Of a DNA stretch of 64,000 nt, positions 17,975 to 26,764 are shown piece by piece. Position 1 is the stretch's first letter. Each line of letters starts with the position of its first letter. The notes below the pieces were generated by a model that ran no database searches, had not been told where the DNA came from, and saw nothing but the letters and a program-made list of their open reading frames with translations. Both the position numbers and the translations under genes were made by a program. Origin of the DNA: Streptomyces sp. Ag109_O5-1 (lineage in GTDB: Bacteria; Actinomycetota; Actinomycetes; Streptomycetales; Streptomycetaceae); contig NZ_RKQF01000001.1 of NCBI RefSeq assembly GCF_003814875.1, positions 806,001-870,000 on the forward strand, read 5' to 3'.

Positions 17975-18125
17975 GCGGAGGATGCGTGTCGGCAGCGAAG
18001 GTGCGTCAGTTGTGGATGCGCGTCGGCAGCGGATGCACATCGGCAGCGAGCGGGCTTCAGCAGCAGATGTGCGTCAGCAGTGTCAGCAGTGTCAGCAGTG
18101 GAGGTACGTCAGCAGCAGATCCGTG
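17975..18125. repeat. Degenerate GTCAGCAG-type repeats between MoxR-locus genes
   Basis: The 221-bp gap between the MoxR gene and its upstream neighbour contains many imperfect copies of a GCGTCAGCAG or GTCGGCAGCG unit. Three tight copies of GTCAGCAGT lie around 18070-18100. No gene or clear promoter is visible in it. The origin may be slippage. A regulatory role is possible but unsupported. Confidence 0.6.
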
Positions 18126-19478
18126 TCAGCGCCAGGTGGCGGGGCGTGGGCCCGGGCGTGGGTCGCGGAGGCGGCGGCTGCGCCGCTGTCGCCGGGCCCG
18201 GACGGGCCCGTTGCGGGATCCGGCGAGACCCGCCCGGTAGAGGCCGTAGGCGACGCGCCGTCGCGCCGCCGCCTCCAGTTCGTCCCGCAACGGGCCGTCG
18301 CGCAGCACGGCTTCGGGCCCCAGCAGTTCTTCGACGACGGCGAGTGCGCCGGCCATGTCCCCGTGGTCGAGGCGTTCCCGGACTCCGGTGAGGCAGTCGG
18401 GACGGCGGTGTGCCTCGTCGATGACCCGCAGGCAGGGCAGCGGCGGGCCGCCGAGCGCCACCAGCAGTTCCTCGCGCCGCAGTTGGTCCGGGGAGTGGTC
18501 CAGCGGGGACAGCACCCCGTCGACCATGCCGATCCGGTGCCGGGCGCCCCGGCAGTCCACCAGGCGTGCCTGCCCGGCCGGGTCGGGACGCACCGCCCGA
18601 CCGGACGGGAGATACCCGGGGACGAGCGCGGCGGCGACCAGCGGATGCAGCCGGTCCGCGTCGATCAGCCCGGCGCGCAGCAGCTCCAGGTCGGGGAGGG
18701 TCCAGGTGGCCGCGTCGGGCAGGACGGGCAGCGCGCCGGTGTCCGTGTCCCGGCCGGTGCTCGTCGTTCCGTCGGCCGCGAGGTGCAGCGCGATCCGCTG
18801 CCGCCCGCCCAGCCGCACGGTGACCGTTCCGCTCTGACGCCCTTCGGCGCGGAGCACGATCCGGGCCTCGTCCGCCCATCGGCCCGTGGCGCACAACGAC
18901 GGTTCGGCGCCCGGCTGTTGGTCGGCGCCCGAACGGGTCCGCAGTTCACCGGCGGCGCCGGCGTCCCAGAGATGGCGGTGCAGGTCGAACCGGAACCGGC
19001 GGCTGGGGTGTGGATGCGGATGCTCCCGGGCGGCGGGCTCGCCCAGTGTGCCGTCCCAGAGCGCGAGGCTGATCCGCTGTCCGGCGTCCGCCCAGGCCGG
19101 CGGTGTCCGCACCACGAGGTGCAGGGCGCCTTTCCCGGCATCGGAACGGGTCCCGGCGTCGTAACGGGCGAGCGGCATGGTCAGTCCGGGGCGCAGCAGC
19201 CCGTCGGGGGCGATCCTCGGCAGGTGCCAGCGCAGCAGGTCGGGGGCGAGCCGGCGCAGGTCGGCACGGATCCGGTCCCTCATGTCCCGGCCCCAGGTGC
19301 GCGTCAGGGCGCCGAGGTCGAGATCGACGTCGACATGGGCGGCGGCACAGGCCCCGGCCCAGTCCCCGGCGTTCCGGCGGGCGGTCGCGGTCTCGATCAT
19401 GGTGGGCGGCACGGCGAACTCGCGCACGCGCTGCCAGCGGGAGAGGCGGGTGTCCTCGTTCGCGATATGAGTGCCCAT
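18126..19478 (-). CDS. Uncharacterised 450-aa protein upstream of the MoxR pair
   Basis: I do not recognise this protein. It is arginine-rich, has no membrane segments and no cysteine motif, and mixes a predicted beta-rich middle (RFRFDLHRHLW, ARIVLRAEG, GTVTVRLGGRQRIALHL) with helical ends. An ATG at 19478 is chosen because AAGGTG lies seven bases upstream. It points in the same direction as the MoxR and VWA genes and probably belongs with them as a third component or client. The last 35 residues are very basic. Confidence 0.75.
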   Translation of the reverse strand: MGTHIANEDTRLSRWQRVREFAVPPTMIETATARRNAGDWAGACAAAHVDVDLDLGALTRTWGRDMRDRIRADLRRLAPDLLRWHLPRIAPDGLLRPGLTMPLARYDAGTRSDAGKGALHLVVRTPPAWADAGQRISLALWDGTLGEPAAREHPHPHPSRRFRFDLHRHLWDAGAAGELRTRSGADQQPGAEPSLCATGRWADEARIVLRAEGRQSGTVTVRLGGRQRIALHLAADGTTSTGRDTDTGALPVLPDAATWTLPDLELLRAGLIDADRLHPLVAAALVPGYLPSGRAVRPDPAGQARLVDCRGARHRIGMVDGVLSPLDHSPDQLRREELLVALGGPPLPCLRVIDEAHRRPDCLTGVRERLDHGDMAGALAVVEELLGPEAVLRDGPLRDELEAAARRRVAYGLYRAGLAGSRNGPVRARRQRRSRRLRDPRPGPRPATWR

Positions 19479-19688
19479 CAGCAATCACCTTGCGCGGACG
19501 GGACCCCCGATCTGTCATCGGAGTGAGTGGTCATCGCGGGGAGCATACGGCGCGCCCGCCGCGTTCGGCCACGCAATTACGGACCGGGCCCGCACGTGAC
19601 GCGGATCACCTTGATCAAGTGCAGCGTTCTGCGGGTCCCAGAGTCTTTTCCCAGGTGTAGGCAGCCGGGGAGAGCGGGGACCGTGGGA

Positions 19689-20195
19689 ATGGAGCAGGCT
19701 CGGGCCGTTGAGTACGACGAGTTCGTGGCGGCCCGTTGGTCGGGGTTGTTCCATCTTGCCCGTCTGCTCACCGGTGGCGATCGGCATCGGGCCGAGGACT
19801 TGTTGCAGGAGTCCTTGGTCAAGTTGTGGTTCGTCTGGCCGAAGATCGCCGACGAGGCGCCGGAGGCGTACGTCCGCAAGGTCCTCGCCCGCGCGGCCGC
19901 CCGCTCGGCCCGGCGGCGCTGGTGGGGCGAGCGTCCCGTGGAGGAGCTGCCGGAGGTCGCGGCGGCCGGCGACATGTCGGCGATCGTCGCCGAGCGGTCG
20001 CGTCTGGAGGCGGCGCTCGCGCTGCTGACCCCGCGCCAGCGGGCCGCGGTCGTCCTGCGCTACTACCAGGACCTGCCCGACCGGCAGGTCGCGGAGGTGC
20101 TGGGGTGCCCGGTGGGCACCGCCCGGTCGCACGCGGCGCGCGGTGTGGCCCGGCTGCGTGAGCTGTTGTCCGACGCCATCGAGCCGGTGAGGTGA
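19689..20195 (+). CDS. SigE family RNA polymerase sigma factor (ECF)
   Basis: 168-aa group IV sigma factor. Region 2 (YDEFVAARWSGLFHLARLLTG, then AEDLLQESLVKLW) and region 4 (LTPRQRAAVVLRYYQDLPDRQVAEVLGCPVGTARSH) are complete. ATG 19689 is preferred; a GTG at 19683 is also possible. The next gene, 10 bp on, encodes a one-pass membrane protein that may be its partner or anti-sigma factor. No target promoter can be assigned. Confidence 0.92.
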   Translation: MEQARAVEYDEFVAARWSGLFHLARLLTGGDRHRAEDLLQESLVKLWFVWPKIADEAPEAYVRKVLARAAARSARRRWWGERPVEELPEVAAAGDMSAIVAERSRLEAALALLTPRQRAAVVLRYYQDLPDRQVAEVLGCPVGTARSHAARGVARLRELLSDAIEPVR

Positions 20196-20205
20196 GGGAG
20201 AAGCC

Positions 20206-20775
20206 ATGGATCACTTCGAGCGGCAGTTGACGCAGTTGATGCACGACGACCGGGGGTCGACGGCTTTCGAGCCGCGGCACCGGGACCGGCTGCGGGCCGG
20301 TGTGCAGGCGCGGCGGCGCGTCCGGGCGGCACAGCGGGCGGCCGGCGGTGTTCTCGCGGTGGCGGGGCTGGGCCTCGGTCTCTTCCTGTGGCCCCATTCC
20401 GGCACCCGTGACGAGCCCGGCGCGCCACACCCGTGGCCCGCGACCAGCCCCGGCCCGAGCACGAGTACGGCCCCGGGGCCGGGCCCTTCCCCCACCGTCC
20501 CGTCCTCCGGGGCCACGACCTCGGCGCCACCGCCCACCGGCACCACCGCGCCGCCCGCCACGCCGACGGCCACGAGCAGCGGTCCGGCTTCCTCCTCGGC
20601 ACCCCCGTCCGCGACGTCGACCCCCGACACCGGTACGACGAAGGGCACGTCGAGGGGCGCGTCCGGGAGCCCCTCCGGGGGTTCGAGCGCCACCACCTCG
20701 CCGCCGTCGGCGCCCGTGACCGAGGGGGCCGACCCGTCGGGCGGCGCGTCGGCAGCGGCCGGCTCGGCCGGCTAG
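20206..20775 (+). CDS. One-pass membrane protein with Ser/Thr/Pro-rich outer tail
   Basis: 189-aa protein. A basic cytoplasmic N-terminus (1-43) is followed by one membrane segment (about 44-62) and about 125 residues made almost only of Ser, Thr, Pro, Gly and Ala. It has the layout of a membrane partner of an ECF sigma factor, but no zinc-anti-sigma motif (HxxxCxxC) is present. The tail could be a glycosylation target. Two glycosyltransferase genes follow, one of them of the Dol-P-Man type. Confidence 0.75.
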   Translation: MDHFERQLTQLMHDDRGSTAFEPRHRDRLRAGVQARRRVRAAQRAAGGVLAVAGLGLGLFLWPHSGTRDEPGAPHPWPATSPGPSTSTAPGPGPSPTVPSSGATTSAPPPTGTTAPPATPTATSSGPASSSAPPSATSTPDTGTTKGTSRGASGSPSGGSSATTSPPSAPVTEGADPSGGASAAAGSAG

Positions 20776-20843
20776 CGAGCGGTTCCCCCGCCATCCACCC
20801 CATCGCCGGGTGCGCCTTCGGCGCGCCCCGAGAAAGAGTACGA

Positions 20844-21974
20844 ATGCGAAAAAACACCATGAAACCTCCGCAGGCCACGCTTCCGGTGCCGGCTCCCCAG
20901 CCGCCCCCGGCGCGGCACGACGGCGAACCGGTCCTGGACCTGGCCGTCCCGGTGTTCAACGAGGAGACGGACCTCGAGCCGAGCGTTCGACGGCTCCACG
21001 CCCATCTGCGGGAGTCGTTCCCGTACCCCTTCCGGATCACCGTCGCCGACAACGCCAGCACCGACACCACTCCCCTCATCGCGGCCCGGCTGGCCGACGA
21101 ACTGCCCGAGGTGGAGTGGATACGGCTGGCCGAGAAGGGGCGCGGCCGGGCGCTGCGGGCCGCCTGGTCGAGATCGTCGGCGCCCGTCGTCGCCTATCTC
21201 GACGTGGACCTGTCGACCGGGCTCACGGCGCTGCTGCCGCTCGTCGCCCCGCTGCTCTCGGGCCACTGCGACCTCGCCATCGGCACCCGGCTGGCGCCCG
21301 GCTCCCGGGTGGTGCGCGGCCCCAGACGGGAGATCGTCTCCCGCTGCTACAACATCCTGCTGCGCTGCACCCTCTCGGTGGGCTTCTCGGACGCGCAGTG
21401 CGGGTTCAAGGCCGTACGACGGGAGGCCGCCGGACAACTGCTGCCGCTGGTGCGGGACTCCGAGTGGTTCTTCGACACCGAGTTGCTGGTGGTCGCGGAG
21501 CGGGCCGGGCTGCGGATCCACGAAGTGCCGGTCGACTGGGTGGACGACCCGGACAGCCGGGTCGCGCTCGTCTCCACGGCCCTCGCCGACCTGCGCGGCA
21601 TCGCGCGGCTCGGACGGGCGCTGGCCCGGGGCGTGCTGCCGCGGCGACCGGGGAGGTTGGCGGTTCCGGCGGCCGTGACGGCTCTCGCGCAGCTCCTGCT
21701 GTATGCGGCGCTGCGCCCGGCCGCCGACGCGCAGGTGGCCAACGCGCTTGCCCTGCTCATCTGTTGGGTGGCCGGGCAGACGGTCTTCGGTCTGCTTCCG
21801 CTGCCCGCCCTGGCCACCCGGCTGGCCCTCACCGCCGGTTCGCTCGCCGCCCTGCGGCACACGGTGCCCGGCGCCGGGCTCCGCGCCGAACTCGCCGTAC
21901 TGGCCGCCGCCCGGCTGTCCCTCGTGCTGGCGTCGGCGTTCGGGCGGAACCGGACGGGGTCCGCGGCCTCATGA
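20844..21974 (+). CDS. GT2 glycosyltransferase, Dol-P-mannose synthase-like, with GtrA-like membrane tail
   Basis: 376-aa protein. Residues about 25-260 form a GT2 domain (LDLAVPVFNEETDLEPS, then DNASTDTTPL and YLDVDLSTG) resembling polyprenyl-phosphate sugar synthases. The remainder has about four membrane segments like GtrA proteins. It should load a sugar on a polyprenyl phosphate at the inner membrane. The ATG at 20844 is used; another at 20859 is possible. The stop overlaps the start of the mannosyltransferase-like gene, suggesting donor and transferase form a pair. Confidence 0.85.
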   Translation: MRKNTMKPPQATLPVPAPQPPPARHDGEPVLDLAVPVFNEETDLEPSVRRLHAHLRESFPYPFRITVADNASTDTTPLIAARLADELPEVEWIRLAEKGRGRALRAAWSRSSAPVVAYLDVDLSTGLTALLPLVAPLLSGHCDLAIGTRLAPGSRVVRGPRREIVSRCYNILLRCTLSVGFSDAQCGFKAVRREAAGQLLPLVRDSEWFFDTELLVVAERAGLRIHEVPVDWVDDPDSRVALVSTALADLRGIARLGRALARGVLPRRPGRLAVPAAVTALAQLLLYAALRPAADAQVANALALLICWVAGQTVFGLLPLPALATRLALTAGSLAALRHTVPGAGLRAELAVLAAARLSLVLASAFGRNRTGSAAS

Positions 21975-23227
21975 CCACACCCGTGGAGATCACGCCCCCG
22001 GCCGCCCTGCCGGCGGTTCCCGGCACCCGGCTTCCGAAGGCGCCCGGCTTCCGGCGGCGCGTCCGCCGCTACGGCCCGGCACTCGCGATGTACGGCATCC
22101 TGAAGCTGATCGGCTTCGGCTCCTTCATGTATCTGCTGGACTCGGCCGGGGACTTCCGCAAGAAGCATCCGCGCTTCGGGGGCGGCGCGCACACCTGGGA
22201 CGTGCTGGGCACCTGGGACGGCTGGTGGTACCAGCAGATCGCACTGCACGGCTACCACCCGCAGCTGGTTCCGGTACCCGGCGCCACCGGCATGATCGAT
22301 CTGCAGGGCAACTCGGCCGCGTTCTTCCCGCTCTACCCGGCGCTGATGCGGCTGGCGATGGAGGTCACGGGACTCGGTCCGTTCGGTGCCGGACTGCTGG
22401 TGTCGGTCGTGGCCTCGTTCGCGGCGGCGCTGGGCGTCTTCGCCGTCGCCGCCTGGTTCGCGGGCCGGCGGGCGGGGCTGGCGGCGGCCGGGCTGTGGGC
22501 CGTGTGGCCGGGCTCCGGCGTGGAGTGGGCGGTGTACTCCGACTCGCTGTACGTGGCCCTCGCCGCCTGGGCCCTGTACGCCGTGCTGACCCGCCGCTGG
22601 CTCACCGCCGGTGTGCTGACCTTCGCGGCCGGTCTCAACCGCCCCACCGCCGCCGCGCTGATCGCCGCGCTGGCCCTGGCCGCCCTGCTCGCGCTGCGCC
22701 GCCGCGAGGACGGTGCCGCGCGTCCGCTGACCGCCATGCTCGTGGCCCCGCTGGGCCTGCTCGGCTATCTGGGCTGGGTGGGCCACCGCATGGGCGACTA
22801 CGGCGGCTACTTCAAGCTCCAGTCGGGCGCGTGGGGGCACGAGTTCGACTACGGCAAGCAGACCCTGGACGTCCTGACGTCAGTCCCCGTGGGCCACTTC
22901 TCGTATCTCTTCGCGCTCCCCTTCGCGGACGTCATCGGGGTCGGTGTCGTGCTGCTGGACCTCGCACTGCTGCCACTGCTGTTCCGGCTGCGGCCGCCGG
23001 CGGTGCTGGTCGTCCACACGGTGCTCACCCTGGCTCTGGTGCTGGGCAGCCAGCAGTACTTCGCGAACGTGTCCCGCTATCTGCTGCCGGCGTTCCCGCT
23101 GTTCGTCCCGCTCGCGGTCGCACTGCGCCGCGTCAGCCTGCCCTGCCAGTGCCTGGTGCTGGGCATCGCGGCACTGGCCTCGGGCTCGTACGCGGGATAC
23201 GCGTTGTTCGAACTGGGGGTGCCCTAG
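21971..23227 (+). CDS. Polytopic mannosyltransferase-like protein (PIG-V/Gpi18 type)
   Basis: 418-aa integral membrane protein with about nine segments. The loop GTWDGWWYQQIALHGYHP carries the WDGxWY signature of PIG-V-type mannosyltransferases, whose aspartate is thought to be catalytic. NRPTAAALIA and a SQQYFANVSRYLLPAFPLF segment also fit. It probably uses the lipid-linked sugar made by the overlapping upstream gene to modify an exported substrate. The TAG stop is part of the CTAG that flanks a MITE-like insertion. Confidence 0.82.
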   Translation: MTTPVEITPPAALPAVPGTRLPKAPGFRRRVRRYGPALAMYGILKLIGFGSFMYLLDSAGDFRKKHPRFGGGAHTWDVLGTWDGWWYQQIALHGYHPQLVPVPGATGMIDLQGNSAAFFPLYPALMRLAMEVTGLGPFGAGLLVSVVASFAAALGVFAVAAWFAGRRAGLAAAGLWAVWPGSGVEWAVYSDSLYVALAAWALYAVLTRRWLTAGVLTFAAGLNRPTAAALIAALALAALLALRRREDGAARPLTAMLVAPLGLLGYLGWVGHRMGDYGGYFKLQSGAWGHEFDYGKQTLDVLTSVPVGHFSYLFALPFADVIGVGVVLLDLALLPLLFRLRPPAVLVVHTVLTLALVLGSQQYFANVSRYLLPAFPLFVPLAVALRRVSLPCQCLVLGIAALASGSYAGYALFELGVP

Positions 23228-23423
23228 GCCCTGTCGTCAAATTCCCGCCTGCCCCGCGACGCCATGCACGCACTGTCGCCGCACCGGGCCCAGACCCAAG
23301 TACATCCAGTACGAGGGTCAGGGCCCGGCACTCCCCCAGCCTTCGGCCGGGGGGACCCCCAGAGCACGCACCTGACGCCGCGGAGCCGCCCTCCGGGCGA
23401 CGACGGGAATTTGACGACAGGAC
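23228..23423. mobile_element. 196-bp MITE-like element with CTAG target duplication
   Basis: Terminal inverted repeats CCTGTCGTCAAATTCCCG and CGGGAATTTGACGACAGG match perfectly over 18 bp; with one mismatch they extend to 20 bp. The element is flanked by CTAG at 23224-23227 and 23424-23427, which looks like a 4-bp target duplication as made by IS5-type elements. Inside are further inverted segments (GGGCCC pairs, CTCCCCCAGCC with GGCCGGGGGGA) and no credible gene. It is probably mobilised by a transposase encoded elsewhere. Confidence 0.8.
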
Positions 23424-23449
23424 CTAGCCGGACTCGGGCACCCCGGCGT

Positions 23450-24262
23450 TCAGCTCTTCTTGACGGCCACTCCGCAGTAGAAGCCGAGCTCCTCGGATCC
23501 GGCCGGCGGGGTGGCGTCCGGGCGCCAGAACGGCACCTGGAGCACACCCGGTTCGACCAGGTCGAACCCCTCGAAGAACCGCTCGACCCGGTCCCGGGAG
23601 CGCAGGTTCATGGTGGCGGTCGCGTTGTTGTAGACGGCCTGGGCCTCGGTTCGGTCGCCGACGAAGTCGCTCGTCGCGTGCGAGAGCACCAGGAAGCTGC
23701 CGTCCGGGAGCGCGTCGCGCAGGGTGGCCACGATCCGCTCGGGCTCGTCCGTGTCGGGGATGAAGTGGAGGATGGCGACGAGGAACAGCGCGACCGGCCG
23801 GCCGAAGTCGATGACCCGGCGGACCTCAGGATGGTCCAGGATCGACTGCGGATCGCGCAGGTCGGCGAGAATGATGCTGGTCGTGCCCGCCCGGCTGAGC
23901 AGTGCGTCCGCGTGCGCCTTCACGATCGGGTCGTTGTCGACATACGCCACGCGCACGTCCGGCGCCACGGTCTGGGCGACCTCGTGCACGTTCGGCGAGG
24001 TGGGCAGCCCGGTGCCGACGTCGAGGATCTGGCGGACGCCGTTCTCGACGACGTAGCGGACCGCGCGCTGCAGGAACGCTCGGTTGGCCTTCACGGAGGC
24101 GTACACCTCGGGCGCGAGGGTGCCGAGCTGGTCGCCGGCCTTGCGGTCCACCTCGTAGTTGTCCTTGCCGCCCAGCAGGTAGTCGTAGATCCGCGCGGGA
24201 TGCGGCTTGCTGGTGTCGATCTCCACGGCCCCGGTGCCGTCCTGCGTCACGTGCGCTCCCAT
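23450..24262 (-). CDS. SAV_2/DUF574 family SAM-dependent methyltransferase
   Basis: 270-aa member of the S-adenosylmethionine methyltransferase family expanded in Streptomyces. The N-terminal PHPARIYDYLLGGKDNYEVD and the motif I variant ILDVGTGLPTSPNVHEVA are diagnostic. AYVDNDPIV marks the acidic motif II. The substrate is unknown for the family. The gene is divergent from a cold-shock-domain gene across 195 bp in which no convincing promoter was seen. Confidence 0.92.
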   Translation of the reverse strand: MGAHVTQDGTGAVEIDTSKPHPARIYDYLLGGKDNYEVDRKAGDQLGTLAPEVYASVKANRAFLQRAVRYVVENGVRQILDVGTGLPTSPNVHEVAQTVAPDVRVAYVDNDPIVKAHADALLSRAGTTSIILADLRDPQSILDHPEVRRVIDFGRPVALFLVAILHFIPDTDEPERIVATLRDALPDGSFLVLSHATSDFVGDRTEAQAVYNNATATMNLRSRDRVERFFEGFDLVEPGVLQVPFWRPDATPPAGSEELGFYCGVAVKKS

Positions 24263-24457
24263 CTCGACGACCGCTCCGGCACCCCTTGGCACACCGACGG
24301 CCGGCGACAACTTTACAGATCAACTTCCGTGCCCGCGCACCGAGTTCCCGGCACGAGAAGGACGTGCCTCAGGCCGGTGTCGCCCGTCCGGGACCGTCTT
24401 GACTACCATCTGGTCCAGGTGTCCGGGCAGGTGGTCCGGTTTGGTTGGGGGTTTCAC

Positions 24458-24847
24458 ATGGTTACCGGTCGTGTGGTGCGGTTCGACAGCTCGCGCGGGT
24501 ACGGGTTCATCGCCCCGGACGGTGGCGGAGAGGACGTCTTCCTGCATGTGAACGACATGCAGATGTCGGAGTCGTACGTCCGCCCCGGTGTCGCGGTGGA
24601 GTTCGAGATCGAGAGCGGTGAGCGCGGCCCGAAGGCCTCCGGCGTCCGGCTCGCCCGGGGCGCCGACGTACGGACGCTCGGCCCGGACGACGACTCGCTG
24701 TGCGACCTGCTCAGCGCGGACGAGTTCACCCGCGAGGTCACCGAGACGCTGCTGGCCTCGGCGCCCACGCTCACCGCCGAGGAGATCGTGCGGGTCCGGG
24801 GCGCACTGGCCCAGTTCGCGAAGAACCACGGGTGGATCGAGGGCTGA
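24458..24847 (+). CDS. Cold-shock-domain protein with C-terminal extension
   Basis: 129-aa protein. The first 65 residues are a cold-shock domain with RNP1-like GYGFIAPDG and RNP2-like DVFLHV, expected to bind single-stranded RNA or DNA. The last 60 residues add a helical acidic extension (TLGPDDDSLCDLLSADEF, TAEEIVRVRGALAQFAKNHGW) that classical 67-aa Csp proteins lack. This longer form is common in Streptomyces. It is followed by a strong terminator hairpin. Confidence 0.92.
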   Translation: MVTGRVVRFDSSRGYGFIAPDGGGEDVFLHVNDMQMSESYVRPGVAVEFEIESGERGPKASGVRLARGADVRTLGPDDDSLCDLLSADEFTREVTETLLASAPTLTAEEIVRVRGALAQFAKNHGWIEG

Positions 24848-24859
24848 CCCGACCGCCGC

Positions 24860-24902
24860 GGGCGGCCGCTCCGATCGCGTGATGCGATCGGAGCGGCCGC
24901 CC
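24860..24902 (+). terminator. Strong hairpin terminator
   Basis: A perfect 19-bp stem starts GGGCGGCCGCTCC at 24860, has a 5-base loop (GTGAT) and closes at 24902, beginning 12 bases after the stop of the cold-shock-domain gene. No T tract follows, as is common in high-GC actinomycetes. The 24903-25139 stretch beyond it shows no gene. Confidence 0.85.
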
Positions 24903-25139
24903 GTCTGCGTTCGGACGGCGTGGCAAGGCAGGGCTGCCCCGCGCCCGAGACGATGAACACGGCCCAGGCACAGGGCCGTTGCGCGATCACCGAAACCCAG
25001 ATGTGACGAGGGCCGCACCTCCATCCTCGAACTTTGGCGCGCCCCGTGCATCTAGTCCGCGTCGGTTCACCGAACGGTCGCGGAGCAACGGAGCAACCCC
25101 CTTCCGAGGCCGTCCAATCCATTCAGCAAGGAACACTCA

Positions 25140-25790
25140 ATGGGTTTTGTGGCTTATCTACGCGGCTTCGCCCCCTGGATCGTCGCCGGTGTCGCGTCGG
25201 GCTTCGTCGACTGGCGCTGGGGTGCGGTCAGCGGTGTCGTCTCGGGTCTGCTGCTCCTGCTCCAGGACCGCCGTCGGGGCGTCGACCTCGACGCGCTGAT
25301 CCTGGAGGCCGGCACCATCGTGACTTCGTCGTGACCGGCGCCGTCTCCGTCGCGGACCCGGAGTAGTCGCTCCAGCACACTCCGACGTCATCTCGTTCGT
25401 CTGGCCGGCCGCCACCGCCTGGGGCTCGCTGGCGATCCGCCGCCCCTTCACGCTGGGCATCGCCAAGCGCCAGACCCGCGCGAGTACTGGGACATGCCGG
25501 AGTTCGTCCAGGTCAACAACTACATCACCAGCGCCTGGGGGGCCGGCTTCACCTTCATCGCCGTCGTCCTGGCCATCGGCAACGCGGTGAACGCCCCGGT
25601 GTGGGTGGGCATCAGCGCCCATGTCATCGGCCTCGCCGCCCCGATCGTCTTCACGAAGGTGTACCCGGAGCGGGCCCAGCGGCGCCTGCTGGAGTCCCAG
25701 GGGCTGACGTCCGTACCCCGGTGCCCCGTCGCGTCGGCCCCCCACGACGACCGCCGTCCCGCACGCCCGAGCACCCACCCCAGGAAGGAG
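25140..25790 (+). pseudogene. Decayed polytopic membrane protein gene
   Basis: Remains of a membrane protein gene of about 200 codons. It opens with MGFVAYLRGFAPWIVAGVAS and then breaks: the frame shifts near 25320, a TAG lies at 25364-25366, the frame changes again near 25370, and once more near 25477. After that MPEFVQVNNYITSAWGAGFT and several hydrophobic stretches can be read to about 25720. The natural stop is not recognisable. Four intact-looking pieces in three frames argue for real decay rather than one sequencing error. Confidence 0.8.
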
Positions 25791-25800
25791 CAAAGACATC

Positions 25801-26503
25801 ATGAGCATCGTCCCCGAAGCACAGAACGTCATCCTCGTCCACGGCGGATTCGTCGACGGATCAAACTAAAAGGGCGTGTACGACGTGCTGCGCGCCGACG
25901 GCTACCGCGTCACCGTCGTACAGAACCCCACGCTCTCGCTGGCCGGCGACGTCGCCGCGACCAGGATGGCCCTCGACGCGCAGGACGGCCCGACCGTGCT
26001 GGTCGGCCACTCCTACGGTGGCCCGGTGATCCCCGAGGCGGGCAACCACGACGAGGTGAGCCCGCTCGTGTACATCGCGGCGTTCGCGCCCGACAAGGAC
26101 GAGTCCGTGAACACCCTGATCGCCGACCCCGCGCCTGGCGCCCCCGTGCCGCCGATCCTGCCCCCCGCGGGAGGGGTTCCTCTTCCTGGACCGGAAGAAG
26201 TTCGGCGCCTCCTTCGCCGGGGACCTGCCGGACGAGGAGGCCCGGTTCCTGGCCGACTCCCAGGTGCCGTGGGGTCTGGAAGCCCTCGGCGGGACAGTCA
26301 CCCGGCCCGCCTGGCGCACCAGGCCCAGCTTCTACCTGGTCGCCACCGACGACCGTATGATCCCGCCGCCGGTCCAGCGCACCATGGCCGAGCGGGCCGG
26401 CGCGACGGTGACCGAGACCGGCGGCAGCCACACCGTCTACGTCTCCAAGCCGGCCGAGGTGGCCGCCTTCATCAGGCGGGCCGCCGGCGCGGCCACCGCC
26501 TGA
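25801..26503 (+). pseudogene. Decayed alpha/beta hydrolase gene
   Basis: An alpha/beta hydrolase frame starts at the ATG at 25801 (VILVHGGFVDGS) after AGGAGC. It is interrupted by TAA at 25867-25869 in the place where the family has a tryptophan. It resumes in the same frame with the nucleophile elbow VGHSYGG, shifts frame near 26165, and ends with TDDRMIPPPVQRTM and the histidine in GGSHTVY. All catalytic regions are still recognisable, so inactivation looks recent. Confidence 0.85.
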
Positions 26504-26519
26504 CCGGGCGATCCGCTCG

Positions 26520-26703
26520 TAGGAACTCAACTGCCGTCGCCAGCTGATCGCCCTGACCCCCGCCGGGCACGAGCACGCGGCACTGGGCCGCGAGCAGGCC
26601 AGGGAGACGAGCCGCTGGATCGAGGAGCTGCTCGGCCCCGAGCGCCTCGCCACGCTGACCCTGCTGCTGAAGGAACTCGGGGACGCGGGACGCGGGCAGC
26701 AGC
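26520..26703 (+). pseudogene. C-terminal remnant of a MarR-type regulator gene
   Basis: Just after the hydrolase remnant, a readable stretch RRQLIALTPAGHEHAALGRE continues into WIEELLGPERLATLTLLLKE. This matches the wing end and C-terminal dimerisation helix of MarR proteins. The DNA-binding half is missing and there is no start. It is the third broken gene in a row. The rest of 26704-26764 shows nothing. Confidence 0.6.
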
Positions 26704-26764
26704 CGCCCGCGGTCTGCTACCGGACCGCGTGGATCGCCGTAATGTTCAAGTCGTCGTGATGCGC

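Noticed and set aside
23224..23547. Minus-strand frame across the MITE-like element
   Set aside because: It is composed of the element's inverted repeats and antisense of the methyltransferase end, with no family match.
24399..24404. TTGACT as a -35 element for the cold-shock-domain gene
   Set aside because: No acceptable -10 element lies 16-19 bp downstream.
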